DNA of 58,504 nt from assembly GCA_902781095.1 (NCBI GenBank), contig CACZHW010000016.1, positions 1 to 58,504 on the forward strand, in the 5' to 3' direction. Both the position numbers and the translations under genes were made by a program. Shown here one piece after another: positions 33,456 through 41,083 of the stretch. A model generated the notes under the pieces. The model saw nothing but the letters and a program-made list of their open reading frames with translations. It was not told where the DNA came from and made no database searches. The stretch's first letter is position 1. Every line of letters begins with the position of its first letter. Origin of the DNA: an uncultured Eubacteriales bacterium (GTDB lineage: Bacteria > Bacillota > Clostridia > Christensenellales > Aristaeellaceae).

Positions 33456-34225
33456 CGCAGCCCCTCCGAGGAGAAGGTGAGCGTGTACTCGATCTCGTGG
33501 GGCACGCTCATGGCCGTGGTGTCGGCGAAGACGGTAAACGGCCTGTCAAAACACGGCACCGGGATCCGGAAGGCGGAAGGGCCCTCCCCGCCGACAGGCG
33601 GGTACACCGTCTCCCCGATGCGCATGTAGTCGTACTTGTCGCTGCTCATCACGACGAGCGCCGTCGCCTCCCCGCCTTCCACCGTGATTTCCGCCGGGGA
33701 CTGGACAAAGGCCCTGCCGGAGCCGCCGGAGAGCGCCGCTTCCGCGCGGTACACGCCGTCCGCCAGCCCCAGGGATTCCGCCGTGACAAAGAGACCGCCG
33801 GTAAAGGCCTCCGGAGAGATGCCCTCGGAGCGGAAGATGAGCGTGCGGTCGTACCAATGATCCTTTTTGATGCTGTAGGCCGCGCAGCTCACGGGCACGT
33901 CCAGCGCGGGAACCGGAAAGTCAAAGACGACGGATCCGTCTGTTTCCTGCCGCGGGATCCACGCCTCCGTTGCCGCGGCCGCCGCCTCCTCCGCCGTGCC
34001 GGGATACAGATAGCCGTACCCCTTGCCGCTCATCGTCATGCGTGCGGTAAACGATGCGCCGTCCGCCGTCAGGCGGCAGTCCACCACGCGGAACATGGAA
34101 GCGCTGGACTCCACGGTGATTGCATAGGTGCCGGGCACAAGTCCGGCGGGCTCCACCCCGGCAGCCGCCGCGGTTGCGGCGGCTGCGGTGAGGAGAAGCG
34201 CGAAAAGGCAAAACAGCTTTTTCAT
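33452..34225 (-). CDS. Secreted protein with two NEAT-like repeats
   Basis: The product of 257 aa has a signal peptide (residues 1-22) and two related domains. Domain 1 (about 28-145) runs from GTYAITVESSASMFRVVDC to WYDRTLIFRSEGI. Domain 2 (about 150-257) runs from DGVYRAEAALSGG to HEIEYTLTFSSEGL. The spacing of MF/aromatic, small strands and final YDR/EYTL strand resembles NEAT-type haem-binding domains, and similar modules occur in secreted gut-clostridial proteins beside FecBCD-type importers. It probably captures a tetrapyrrole or metal complex for the binding protein. AGAGG lies 6 bases before ATG 34225. There is no lipobox. Confidence 0.7.
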   Translation of the reverse strand: MKKLFCLFALLLTAAAATAAAAGVEPAGLVPGTYAITVESSASMFRVVDCRLTADGASFTARMTMSGKGYGYLYPGTAEEAAAAATEAWIPRQETDGSVVFDFPVPALDVPVSCAAYSIKKDHWYDRTLIFRSEGISPEAFTGGLFVTAESLGLADGVYRAEAALSGGSGRAFVQSPAEITVEGGEATALVVMSSDKYDYMRIGETVYPPVGGEGPSAFRIPVPCFDRPFTVFADTTAMSVPHEIEYTLTFSSEGLR

Positions 34226-34267
34226 CTTAACCTCTTTTGTCATACCTGCATTTGATGGCTTCCCGGA

Positions 34268-35194
34268 TTACAGGCTGGCTGCGGCGGCCTGCGCGTGCTG
34301 CACGTACAGCGCGCGGATTTCCGGCAGCTGCCCCAGGCCCTCCACGACGCAGACGGTCTTATAGCCCGCCGCCTCGAAGGCGTTCTTCCAGGAGCCCTCT
34401 TCGTCGCCGGCCATGTCGTTGTTCGCGTGGTCGCCCGCGACGACCATCAGCGGACGGAGCACCACGCGCTTGTACGCGCCCTGCCCCACGGCCGCCAGCA
34501 CGTCCTCCAGGGAAGGCGTCGCCTCCACGGTACCCACAAAGTAATTCTTGCAGCCCTTGCCGTCCAGCACCTGCTGCATCTTCGCGTAGACGCCGTTGCT
34601 CTCCGCCTCCGTGCCGTGGCCCATGAAGCAGATGGCCGTCTCGCCGTCGTCGTATTCCGCGGTCGCCTTCACGATCGCATCCGCCACCGCCGCAAAATCC
34701 TCGTCCGAGGAGAGCAGCGGCGCGCCCACCGCAATCGCATCGAACGCATCCGCGTAGCCCGCGATTTCGCCGACGAGGTCGTTGTATTCAAAGCCGTCCA
34801 TGAGGTGCGTGGGCTGAACCACCAGCCGCTTCACGCCGTTTTGCACCGCGCGCTCCAGCGCCTGCCCCACGTTGTCGAGGACGACGCCGTCGCGCCGCGC
34901 CACATGGTCGATGATGATCTGGCTGGTAAAGGCGCGCCGCACGCCGTAATCCGGCATCGCCTGCGCGATGTCGCCCTCGATGGCGCCGATGGTCAGCCTG
35001 CGGCTGTCGTTAAAGCTGGTGCCGAAGCTCACCACCAGCAGTTCGCTCTCTCCGATGCCGTCCGCGTTGCGCGGATCGTCCAGCGAGGCGTCGCCGGTCG
35101 TATAGTCCTCCTCTTCCTCGGCAAGGGCCGGGACCGCCAGCGCGAGGCTGAGTGCAAGGGCGAGGGTCAGCAGTAGCGTCAGGAACTTTTTCAT
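34268..35194 (-). CDS. Exported sirohydrochlorin cobaltochelatase, CbiK-type
   Basis: The product of 308 aa carries a clear Sec signal peptide (MKKFLTLLLTLALALSLALA, cleavage near ALA 24-26) ahead of an intact CbiK fold. Catalytic features: VVSFGTSFNDSRRLT, VQPTHLMDGFEYNDL (metal-binding His), CFMGHGTEAESN, and VVAGDHANNDMAGDEEGSW (second His). Cytosolic CbiK inserts cobalt into sirohydrochlorin. An exported form is known as CbiKP in Desulfovibrio. GGAGGT lies 7 bases before ATG 35194. It is the first gene behind the cobalamin riboswitch. Confidence 0.92.
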   Translation of the reverse strand: MKKFLTLLLTLALALSLALAVPALAEEEEDYTTGDASLDDPRNADGIGESELLVVSFGTSFNDSRRLTIGAIEGDIAQAMPDYGVRRAFTSQIIIDHVARRDGVVLDNVGQALERAVQNGVKRLVVQPTHLMDGFEYNDLVGEIAGYADAFDAIAVGAPLLSSDEDFAAVADAIVKATAEYDDGETAICFMGHGTEAESNGVYAKMQQVLDGKGCKNYFVGTVEATPSLEDVLAAVGQGAYKRVVLRPLMVVAGDHANNDMAGDEEGSWKNAFEAAGYKTVCVVEGLGQLPEIRALYVQHAQAAAASL

Positions 35195-35220
35195 TTCGCA
35201 TACCTCCATGCGTCGGGGAC

Positions 35221-35249
35221 AAAAACAGCCCCCTGTCGGAGCAAGGAGC
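35221..35249 (-). terminator. Riboswitch expression-platform terminator
   Basis: On the minus strand GCTCCTT (35249-35243) pairs with AGGGGGC (35234-35228) across an 8-nt loop, followed by TGTTTTT. It sits between the riboswitch and the first ribosome-binding site. It is the likely stop that forms when cobalamin is bound. Confidence 0.65.
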
Positions 35250-35329
35250 ATACTGGAAGAACGTCTGCGTCCGCAGGCGTTTTTTCGGTACGATCAGTTG
35301 CTCGTGATCCGGGATTTCTCCCTGTACCA

Positions 35330-35490
35330 GCAGCACGGCAGGTCTCCTGGCTGGGGCAAGGATGCGCCGCCTTCCCGGCCGTAGGCCAGTGGCTGCAAAC
35401 GCATGGGCATCCGTAAGCCGTCACAGTGACGAGTTCGCGCGGGATTTACACCCGCTTCCCTATTCTCCCCGCGTGCGCGGGGCACCGCCT
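35330..35490 (-). promoter_or_regulatory. Cobalamin riboswitch
   Basis: The conserved B12 box AGCCAGGAGACCTGCC lies at 35352-35337 on the minus strand. Upstream in the RNA are GCCACTGG with GGGAAGGC (about 35395-35365) and the GGTGTAAATCCCGC core element (about 35450). The order and spacing match cobalamin riboswitches. It should switch off the 20-gene operon when adenosylcobalamin is plentiful. The exact 5' boundary is approximate. Confidence 0.95.
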
Positions 35491-35545
35491 GCTCTATGCA
35501 ATTGCCGCGGCCGTACGCTCCGCGGGCGGGTAACCCCGCACCGCG

Positions 35546-35575
35546 ATTATACCATCCCCCGTGCCCGTTTGTAAA
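35546..35575 (-). promoter_or_regulatory. Promoter of the cobalamin operon
   Basis: Perfect TATAAT (35551-35546) with TTTACA (35575-35570) at an 18-bp spacer. Transcription would begin near 35539, just upstream of the riboswitch. Confidence 0.7.
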
Positions 35576-35588
35576 CGATTCCCCGCGA

Positions 35589-35617
35589 TTGACCGGCGTT
35601 TTCCTGGCGGTTATAAT
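35589..35617 (+). promoter_or_regulatory. Promoter of the C39-like peptidase gene
   Basis: TTGACC (35589-35594), 17-bp spacer, TATAAT (35612-35617). It is back to back with the cobalamin-operon promoter, with the two -35 boxes only 13 bases apart. Confidence 0.8.
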
Positions 35618-35648
35618 AGGTGCGATTACTATCTCCCGGAGGACTGAG

Positions 35649-36554
35649 ATGAAAGAGAAGACCGCGCGGCTTTTTGCGCTTTTGTCGGCCCTGTGCCTGC
35701 TTTTCCTCGCCGCCTGTGCCGGGGCGGAGGAGGCGGAGCGCACCCGGGCCCAGGAGCAGGAAGCCCTGCTGAAATCGGCCGAGAGCTATACAAAGGTCGT
35801 CAACATCCTGGGCAAAAACTACCTCTATTTTGCCCAGAACTCGCCCGAGTGGACGCAGCTCTTCTCCCAGGAGGGGCGCAAGAACAACCTGCGCTTCGGG
35901 GATTCCGGCTGCGCCATCGCGGCTTTCGCCAACGCCACCGTCAACGTGCTGCCCATGGAGCGGCTCTCCGAGATCACCGGCATCATGCAGAGCCCCGTCT
36001 ACGTGGACACCTTCTGCCTGGCTCGTCGCTACGGGAAGGACGAGGACCGCTTCCTCATCGACAGCGACGCCGACCGTCTGCGCTTCTGGCCGCTGGTGGT
36101 CGCCAACATGGCCGCGGGCAACAACACCTTCCGCTTCAAGACGGACCGCAGCCCCGGCTTCTACAAATATGTGCTGGACCACTTCGGCCTTCGCTACCTT
36201 TATACGCCGGACGTGGAGACGACCCTTTCCGCCCTGCGCGAGGGCGCGGTGGCCATCTCCTGCTCTTCCGGCAACTCCAGTCCCATCTCCCGCGTCGGTC
36301 ACTTCTTCACGCTGGTTGCGGCGGACGACGAGTACGTCTACATCCTGGACTCTTACGTGCGCGACCGGTTCAAGCGCGATGAGCGCCACATCATCGAGAT
36401 CGTGGAGCCCGGCGTGCTGCGCGTGCGCATCCGTGACCTCGGCCGCGTGGGGCTGCAGACCCAGCGCATCATCTGGCCCGCGGAAAACGCCACCCGGTAC
36501 ACGCCGGAGCTGCTGCAGGAGATCATCCGGGAATCCGACGCGCAGGTAAAGTGA
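35649..36554 (+). CDS. Lipoprotein with C39-like papain-fold peptidase domain
   Basis: The product of 301 aa has a lipoprotein signal (FLAACAG, cysteine at about 23), then a helical stretch. A Peptidase_C39_2-type domain follows: Cys in FGDSGCAIAAFANATVNVL (near residue 95), His in RVGHFFTLVAADDEY, and Asp in VYILDSYVRDRF. It is expected to be a membrane-anchored thiol protease or peptidoglycan/peptide hydrolase. A much longer in-frame reading upstream overlaps the promoter, so ATG 35649 is used. No substrate or immunity partner is adjacent. Confidence 0.8.
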   Translation: MKEKTARLFALLSALCLLFLAACAGAEEAERTRAQEQEALLKSAESYTKVVNILGKNYLYFAQNSPEWTQLFSQEGRKNNLRFGDSGCAIAAFANATVNVLPMERLSEITGIMQSPVYVDTFCLARRYGKDEDRFLIDSDADRLRFWPLVVANMAAGNNTFRFKTDRSPGFYKYVLDHFGLRYLYTPDVETTLSALREGAVAISCSSGNSSPISRVGHFFTLVAADDEYVYILDSYVRDRFKRDERHIIEIVEPGVLRVRIRDLGRVGLQTQRIIWPAENATRYTPELLQEIIRESDAQVK

Positions 36555-36597
36555 ACCCGCATCCGCGCCGCACCGCCTGCCGGAGGGCAGGATCCGC

Positions 36598-36626
36598 TTG
36601 ACAACGCACGCCTTTCGCGCTATCAT
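36598..36626 (+). promoter_or_regulatory. Promoter of the CxxC-repeat protein gene
   Basis: Consensus TTGACA (36598-36603), 17-bp spacer, TATCAT (36621-36626). Confidence 0.8.
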
Positions 36627-36677
36627 CCATGCGAAACGTCCATATATAACTTACGATTCGACAAGGAAGACGAGCCC

Positions 36678-37478
36678 ATGAAAAAGACAGCATTGCTTCT
36701 CTTACTGGCCGCAGCGCTGCTGTGCGCTACGGCTGCGCTTGCGGACGAGCACTATTACGGCCGCTGGATGACCAAGCGGGAACCCACCTGCACGACGCCC
36801 GGCCTGCAGTTCCGCTACTGCCTGCACTGCGACCACTGGGAGCAGCGCGACACGAAAAAGCTGCCCCACACCGTCGAGGAGCGCACCGTGACCAAGGAAC
36901 CCACCTGCACGCAGGAGGGTGTCGAGTCCGCCTACTGCACGGTCTGCGGCAGCTACCTGCGCAACAAGATCCCCAAGCTGGGGCATGACTGGGAGGTCGT
37001 CAGCGCCAAGGTCGAGCCCACCTGCACCAAGGGCGGCAAGGGCACGATGAAGTGCACGCGCTGCGGCAAGACGAAGGAAGGCAACATCCCCAAGCTGGGC
37101 CACCAGTGGAGCGACTGGTCCGTCCTGCAGGATGCGGTGGACCAGAAGCGCGGGCTGCGCGAGCACGTGTGCACGCTGTGCGGCAAGACGGAGAAGGAGC
37201 ACTTTTACGCCGAGGGCACGCTCTACCAGGACATGGAAGCCTGCCCGGAGGTCATCCGCCTGCAGACGATGCTGACCGACCTCGGCTACTACAGTGGCAA
37301 GATCAACACCGGCACCTTCGGTGCGCAGACGGGCAAGGCCGTCGCCCGCTTCCAGAAGACGCACAAGCTGAAGGAAACGCAGGTCGCCGATCCCGTCACG
37401 CTGGAGGCCATCGAGGCCTCCTGGGAGAAGAAGACCGGGCGCAGCGCCTCGGAACTGAACGCCGCCGCAAAGCCCTGA
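36678..37478 (+). CDS. Secreted protein with cysteine-pair repeats and peptidoglycan-binding domain
   Basis: The product of 266 aa has a signal peptide (cleavage after ALA, about 22), then four imperfect 40-aa repeats. Each contains PTCT..G....Y or K C..C, then a basic patch, and often IPKLGH.W (for example near residues 100 and 137). The CxxC pairs could bind zinc or form disulfides. The C-terminal 65 aa resemble a PG_binding_1 domain (VIRLQTMLTDLGYYSGKINT, then AVARFQKTHKL). It is probably a wall-associated protein. Function is not known. Confidence 0.8.
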   Translation: MKKTALLLLLAAALLCATAALADEHYYGRWMTKREPTCTTPGLQFRYCLHCDHWEQRDTKKLPHTVEERTVTKEPTCTQEGVESAYCTVCGSYLRNKIPKLGHDWEVVSAKVEPTCTKGGKGTMKCTRCGKTKEGNIPKLGHQWSDWSVLQDAVDQKRGLREHVCTLCGKTEKEHFYAEGTLYQDMEACPEVIRLQTMLTDLGYYSGKINTGTFGAQTGKAVARFQKTHKLKETQVADPVTLEAIEASWEKKTGRSASELNAAAKP

Positions 37479-37497
37479 TTCCCTTTCCGACATAACA

Positions 37498-37532
37498 AAG
37501 GCCGGCGCCTCCCCTGCGGAGGCGCCGGCCTT
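37498..37532. terminator. Terminator between convergent genes
   Basis: A perfect 15-bp stem (37498-37512 with 37518-37532). The U-run is short on either strand (TTTGTTATG on the minus strand). It separates the rightward secreted-protein gene from the leftward transketolase genes. Confidence 0.75.
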
Positions 37533-37540
37533 CGTCTGTA

Positions 37541-38476
37541 TCAGCCCCGAAGGGTCTGTTTCACCGTCTTTGCGATGCCTTCCGCATCCAGCCCGTAATA
37601 CCGGAAGACCTCCTCCGAGGTGCCGGTGACGACCGGCGCGTCCGGCAGGGACAGGTTCACGACCCGCATGGGATCGTTCGCCGCGATGACCTGCGCCACC
37701 CTGCTGCCCAGGCCGCCGAAGGGCGCGTGCTCCTCCACGGCAACCACGAGCCGCTTTCCCTTCGCCGCCTCCAGCAGTCCGCGGGCGTCCAGCGGCTTGA
37801 CGCAGTACATGTCCAGCACGCCGGCGGAGATGCCCTCCTGCCCCAGGCGCTCCGCTGCGTCCTTCGCCGGCTTCACCATCTCGCCGCAGGCGACCAGCAG
37901 CACGTCCGTCCCCTCCCGCAGCACCGTCGCCCGGTCCATCTCAAAGGGGATGTTCCCCTCTTCATACACGTCCTCCACCGGGTTGCGGCCCAGGCGGATG
38001 TACGCAGTCTGTCCGTCCTGCGCCAGCGCCTCAAACAGCTTCCTTGTCTGGTGCCGGTCGGAAGGCAGGTATACGCGCATGCCCGGGATGGCGCTCATCG
38101 CCGCGATGTCCTGCGCCGAGTGGTGCGTCATGCCCAGCGCCCCGTAGCTGACGCCGCCGGAGATGCCGACCAGCTTCACGTTGGTGCCCGAATAGGCGCA
38201 GTCCACCTTGCACTGCTCGTAGCTGCGCGTACTGAGAAAGGACGCCGGCGAGACAGCAAAGGCCCGCTTTCCGCAGGAGGCCAGACCCGCCGCGATGCCC
38301 ACCAGGTCTTGTTCCGCGATGCCCACCTCCACAAACTGGGCGGGGAACGTCTCCGCAAAGGAGGTCATGGAACCGGAACCGCGGCTGTCGCTGCACAGCA
38401 CCACGACGTCCCGGTCCCGCCCGGCCGCTTCCTTCAGCACCTCGCACATCACGGCGCGGTTGGCAATCTTATTCAT
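37541..38476 (-). CDS. Transketolase C-terminal subunit
   Basis: The protein of 311 aa holds the pyrimidine-binding and C-terminal domains of a split transketolase. VEVGIAEQDLVGIAAGLA carries the catalytic Glu that activates thiamine pyrophosphate. Other blocks are YSGTNVKLVGISGGVSYGALGMTHHS and VVAVEEHAPFGGLGSRVAQ. It works with the N-terminal subunit encoded immediately upstream (8-base overlap) in the pentose phosphate pathway. ATG 38476 follows a GAGG site. Confidence 0.94.
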   Translation of the reverse strand: MNKIANRAVMCEVLKEAAGRDRDVVVLCSDSRGSGSMTSFAETFPAQFVEVGIAEQDLVGIAAGLASCGKRAFAVSPASFLSTRSYEQCKVDCAYSGTNVKLVGISGGVSYGALGMTHHSAQDIAAMSAIPGMRVYLPSDRHQTRKLFEALAQDGQTAYIRLGRNPVEDVYEEGNIPFEMDRATVLREGTDVLLVACGEMVKPAKDAAERLGQEGISAGVLDMYCVKPLDARGLLEAAKGKRLVVAVEEHAPFGGLGSRVAQVIAANDPMRVVNLSLPDAPVVTGTSEEVFRYYGLDAEGIAKTVKQTLRG

Positions 38477-39299
38477 GCGAAAGCGCCTCCTTCCTCTCCA
38501 GGAAATCCCGGCGGATCTGCTCATATTCTTCAGCCGTCGGCAGGTGGTGATGCCAGGAGGCCTTGTTCTCCATTAGCGGGGAGCCCTTTCCCTTGACCGT
38601 GTTGGCGATGACGACGGTGGGCTTCCCCCGCGTCTCCTCCGCCCCGTCGAAGGCGGCCTTCAGCTGGTCCACGTCGTTGCCGTCACTAACGTCGATCACG
38701 TGCCACCCGAAGGCGGCAAAGCGCGCGTGCAGGTCGCCCGGCGTCATCACCTGCTCCGTCGTGCCGGAAATCTGCAGGTGGTTGCGGTCCACGACGGCGC
38801 AGAGGTTGTCCAAGCTGTAGTGGCCGGCGGCCATCGCGCCCTCCCAGACGGAGCCCTCCGCCAGCTCGCCGTCGCCCATCAGGACGTACGTGCGGTACGC
38901 GCGGCCGTCCATGCGCGCGGCCAGCGCCATGCCCACGCCCACGGACAGCCCGTGCCCCAGCGAGCCGCTGTTCATCTCGATGCCGGGGATCGTATTGTGG
39001 GGATGGCCGATGTACTCGCTGCCGAATTTGGAAAACTGCGCCTTGACCTCGTCAAGGCTGAGGAAGCCCTTGTCCGCCAGTACCGCGTAGAGCGTCTCCA
39101 CGCAGTGCCCCTTGGAGAGCACGAAGCGGTCCCTGTCCGGGTCGCGCAGCCGCTCCGGGGAAACGTTCATGCGGCTGTAGAGCGTCAGCATGATCTCCAT
39201 GCTGCTCATGTCTCCGCCGATGTGCCCGCCGCCGCCCGCCATGATGATGTCCAGCACGTCCTGCCGCAGCGAATAGGCCTTTACCGCCAATGCGTTCAT
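38469..39299 (-). CDS. Transketolase N-terminal subunit
   Basis: The protein of 276 aa carries the thiamine-diphosphate domain. FVLSKGHCVETLYAVLADKG, GSLGHGLSVGVGMALAARM and the MGDGELAEGSVWEGAM motif (the GDG...N/G ThDP motif) are intact. The start at 39299 was chosen because AGGTG lies 7 bases before it. An upstream ATG at 39314 is less well placed. It is the first gene of a two-gene operon behind its own promoter. Confidence 0.94.
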   Translation of the reverse strand: MNALAVKAYSLRQDVLDIIMAGGGGHIGGDMSSMEIMLTLYSRMNVSPERLRDPDRDRFVLSKGHCVETLYAVLADKGFLSLDEVKAQFSKFGSEYIGHPHNTIPGIEMNSGSLGHGLSVGVGMALAARMDGRAYRTYVLMGDGELAEGSVWEGAMAAGHYSLDNLCAVVDRNHLQISGTTEQVMTPGDLHARFAAFGWHVIDVSDGNDVDQLKAAFDGAEETRGKPTVVIANTVKGKGSPLMENKASWHHHLPTAEEYEQIRRDFLERKEALSHE

Positions 39300-39344
39300 A
39301 TCAACACCTCGCAAAAGTCCGCGCCCCCGCGCCCTGTCAGCTGC

Positions 39345-39373
39345 ATCATATCATCGTTCCCCCCGCGATGCAA
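39345..39373 (-). promoter_or_regulatory. Promoter of the split transketolase operon
   Basis: TTGCAT (39373-39368), 17-bp spacer, TATGAT (39350-39345), placed just after the glyS terminator. Confidence 0.7.
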
Positions 39374-39390
39374 CACCCCGGCGGAAAACA

Positions 39391-39426
39391 GAAAACGGCG
39401 CGCCGCCGGACAACCGGCAGCGCGCC
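39391..39426 (-). terminator. Terminator of glyS
   Basis: A 13-bp stem (39426-39414 with 39409-39397, one G-U pair) and a TTGT loop, followed on the minus strand by GTTTTCTGTTTTCC. Confidence 0.88.
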
Positions 39427-39436
39427 TTGTTTTCGA

Positions 39437-40834
39437 TCAGTATTCGATCTTCTTTGTGATGTACTCTACGAGGTTGTCCAGCGCTACGTGGTCCTGCTCC
39501 ATGGTGTCGCGGTCGCGCACCGTCACCACGCCGGTCTCCAGCGTGTCGAAATCCACCGTCACGCACATCGGCGTGCCGATTTCGTCCTGGCGGCGGTAGC
39601 GCTTGCCGATGGAGCCCGTCTCGTCGTAGTCGACCATGAAGTGCTTGGCGAGCATGTCGTAGACCTCCGTGGCCTTCTCGCCCAGCTTGTTCTTCTGCAG
39701 CGGCAGGACGGCGCACTTGTAGGGCGCCAGCGCCGGATGGAAGTGCATGACGACGCGGGAGTCTCCGCCCTCCAGCTGCTGCTCCTCGTACGCCTCGCAC
39801 AGGAAGGCGAGGGCCGCGCGGTCTGCGCCCAGCGAGGGCTCGATGACGTACGGGATGACCTTCTCGCCCGTGGTGGGGTTCAGGTACTCCATGCTCTTGC
39901 CGCTGGTGTTCTGGTGCGCGGTGAGGTCGTAGTCCGTGCGGTCCGCGACGCCCCAGAGCTCGCCCCAGCCGAAGGGGAACAGGTACTCGAAGTCCGTGGT
40001 CGCCTTGGAGTAGAAGGCCAGCTCCTCCGGGCGGTGGTCGCGCAGGCGCAGGTGCTCTTCCTTAATACCAAGGCCCAGCAGCCAGTCGCGGCAGTAGCCG
40101 CGCCAGAACTGGAACCACTCCAGGTCGGTGCCCGGCATGCAGAAGAACTCCAGCTCCATCTGCTCGAACTCGCGGGTGCGGAAGGTGAAGTTGCCCGGCG
40201 TGATCTCGTTGCGGAAGCTCTTGCCCACCTGGCAAACGCCGAAGGGCAGCTTGCGGCGGGTCGTGCGCGCCACGTTCTGGAAGTTGACGAAGATGCCCTG
40301 CGCCGTCTCCGGGCGCAGATAAATCTCGTTGGAGGCGTCCTCCGTGACGCCCTGGAAGGTCTTGAACATCATGTTGAACTTGCGGATGCCCGTGAAGTCC
40401 CGCTTGCCGCACTGCGGGCAGGCGATCTCATGCTCGTTGATGAAGGCCTCCAGCTGCTCGTTCGACCAGCCGTCCGCCTCGATCTCCTCGCCGTGCTCCT
40501 TGCCCCAGTCCTCGATCAGCTTGTCCGCGCGGAAGCGCGCCTTGCACGCCTTGCAGTCCATCAGCGGGTCGTTGAAGTTGCCCACGTGGCCGCTGGCCAC
40601 CCAGACCTGCCGGTTCATCAGGATCGCGCAGTCCAGCCCCACGTTGTAGCGGCACTCCTGCACGAACTTCTTCCACCACGCGCGCTTCACGTTGTTCTTG
40701 AACTCCACGCCCAGCGGGCCGTAGTCCCAGGCGTTCGCCAGGCCGCCGTAAATCTCGCTGCCCTGGAAGATGAAGCCGCGCCCCTTGCACAGCGCGATGA
40801 CCTTGTCCATCACGTCGTTTTGCACCTTCGCCAT
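39437..40834 (-). CDS. Glycyl-tRNA synthetase, dimeric (alpha2) type
   Basis: The protein of 465 aa is a class II synthetase that charges tRNA-Gly. Motif 2 is [19 protein letters not shown], motif 3 is [33 protein letters not shown] and the [14 protein letters not shown] block are typical. CKACK and CPQCG look like a zinc site. The C-terminal anticodon-binding domain is present. GAGGAGAAAGACG precedes ATG 40834. Expression is controlled by the T-box upstream. Confidence 0.97.
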   Translation of the reverse strand: MAKVQNDVMDKVIALCKGRGFIFQGSEIYGGLANAWDYGPLGVEFKNNVKRAWWKKFVQECRYNVGLDCAILMNRQVWVASGHVGNFNDPLMDCKACKARFRADKLIEDWGKEHGEEIEADGWSNEQLEAFINEHEIACPQCGKRDFTGIRKFNMMFKTFQGVTEDASNEIYLRPETAQGIFVNFQNVARTTRRKLPFGVCQVGKSFRNEITPGNFTFRTREFEQMELEFFCMPGTDLEWFQFWRGYCRDWLLGLGIKEEHLRLRDHRPEELAFYSKATTDFEYLFPFGWGELWGVADRTDYDLTAHQNTSGKSMEYLNPTTGEKVIPYVIEPSLGADRAALAFLCEAYEEQQLEGGDSRVVMHFHPALAPYKCAVLPLQKNKLGEKATEVYDMLAKHFMVDYDETGSIGKRYRRQDEIGTPMCVTVDFDTLETGVVTVRDRDTMEQDHVALDNLVEYITKKIEY

Positions 40835-40870
40835 CGTCTTTCTCCTCGCTTTCTTCGCTTTCGCCGGGAT

Positions 40871-41036
40871 CATAAAAGAACCGCCGGAAGGCGCGCCCCG
40901 GATTCACGCCTCGCGCATGAATCAAGGGACGAAAGTTGCCTTCCGCGGTTCCACCCTTGTTGACGCCCTGCGGCGCCCGCTTTTCATCTCAATTGTGCGG
41001 CTCCGGGCTGCCAACCCCTTCATCGCCTGCCCGGAT
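40871..41036 (-). promoter_or_regulatory. T-box leader of glyS
   Basis: The T-box core AAGGGTGGAACCGCGG lies at 40958-40943 on the minus strand, followed by CGTCCC. A terminator follows: GAACCGC-GGAAGGC (about 40950-40937) pairs with GCCTTCCGGCGGTTC (40892-40878), then TTTT. Uncharged tRNA-Gly should pair with the T-box and favour the antiterminator. Only about 75 nt separate the predicted transcription start from the T-box core, so the specifier stem must be short. A GGC (glycine) triplet occurs in that stretch more than once. Confidence 0.92.
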
Positions 41037-41065
41037 ATGATAGCCGACAAAGCGCGTAAAGTCAA
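41037..41065 (-). promoter_or_regulatory. Promoter of the T-box/glyS unit
   Basis: TTGACT (41065-41060), 17-bp spacer, TATCAT (41042-41037). It lies immediately past the stop of the upstream secreted-protein gene. Confidence 0.75.
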
Positions 41066-41083
41066 GGGCAAAAGCGCCCCAAA

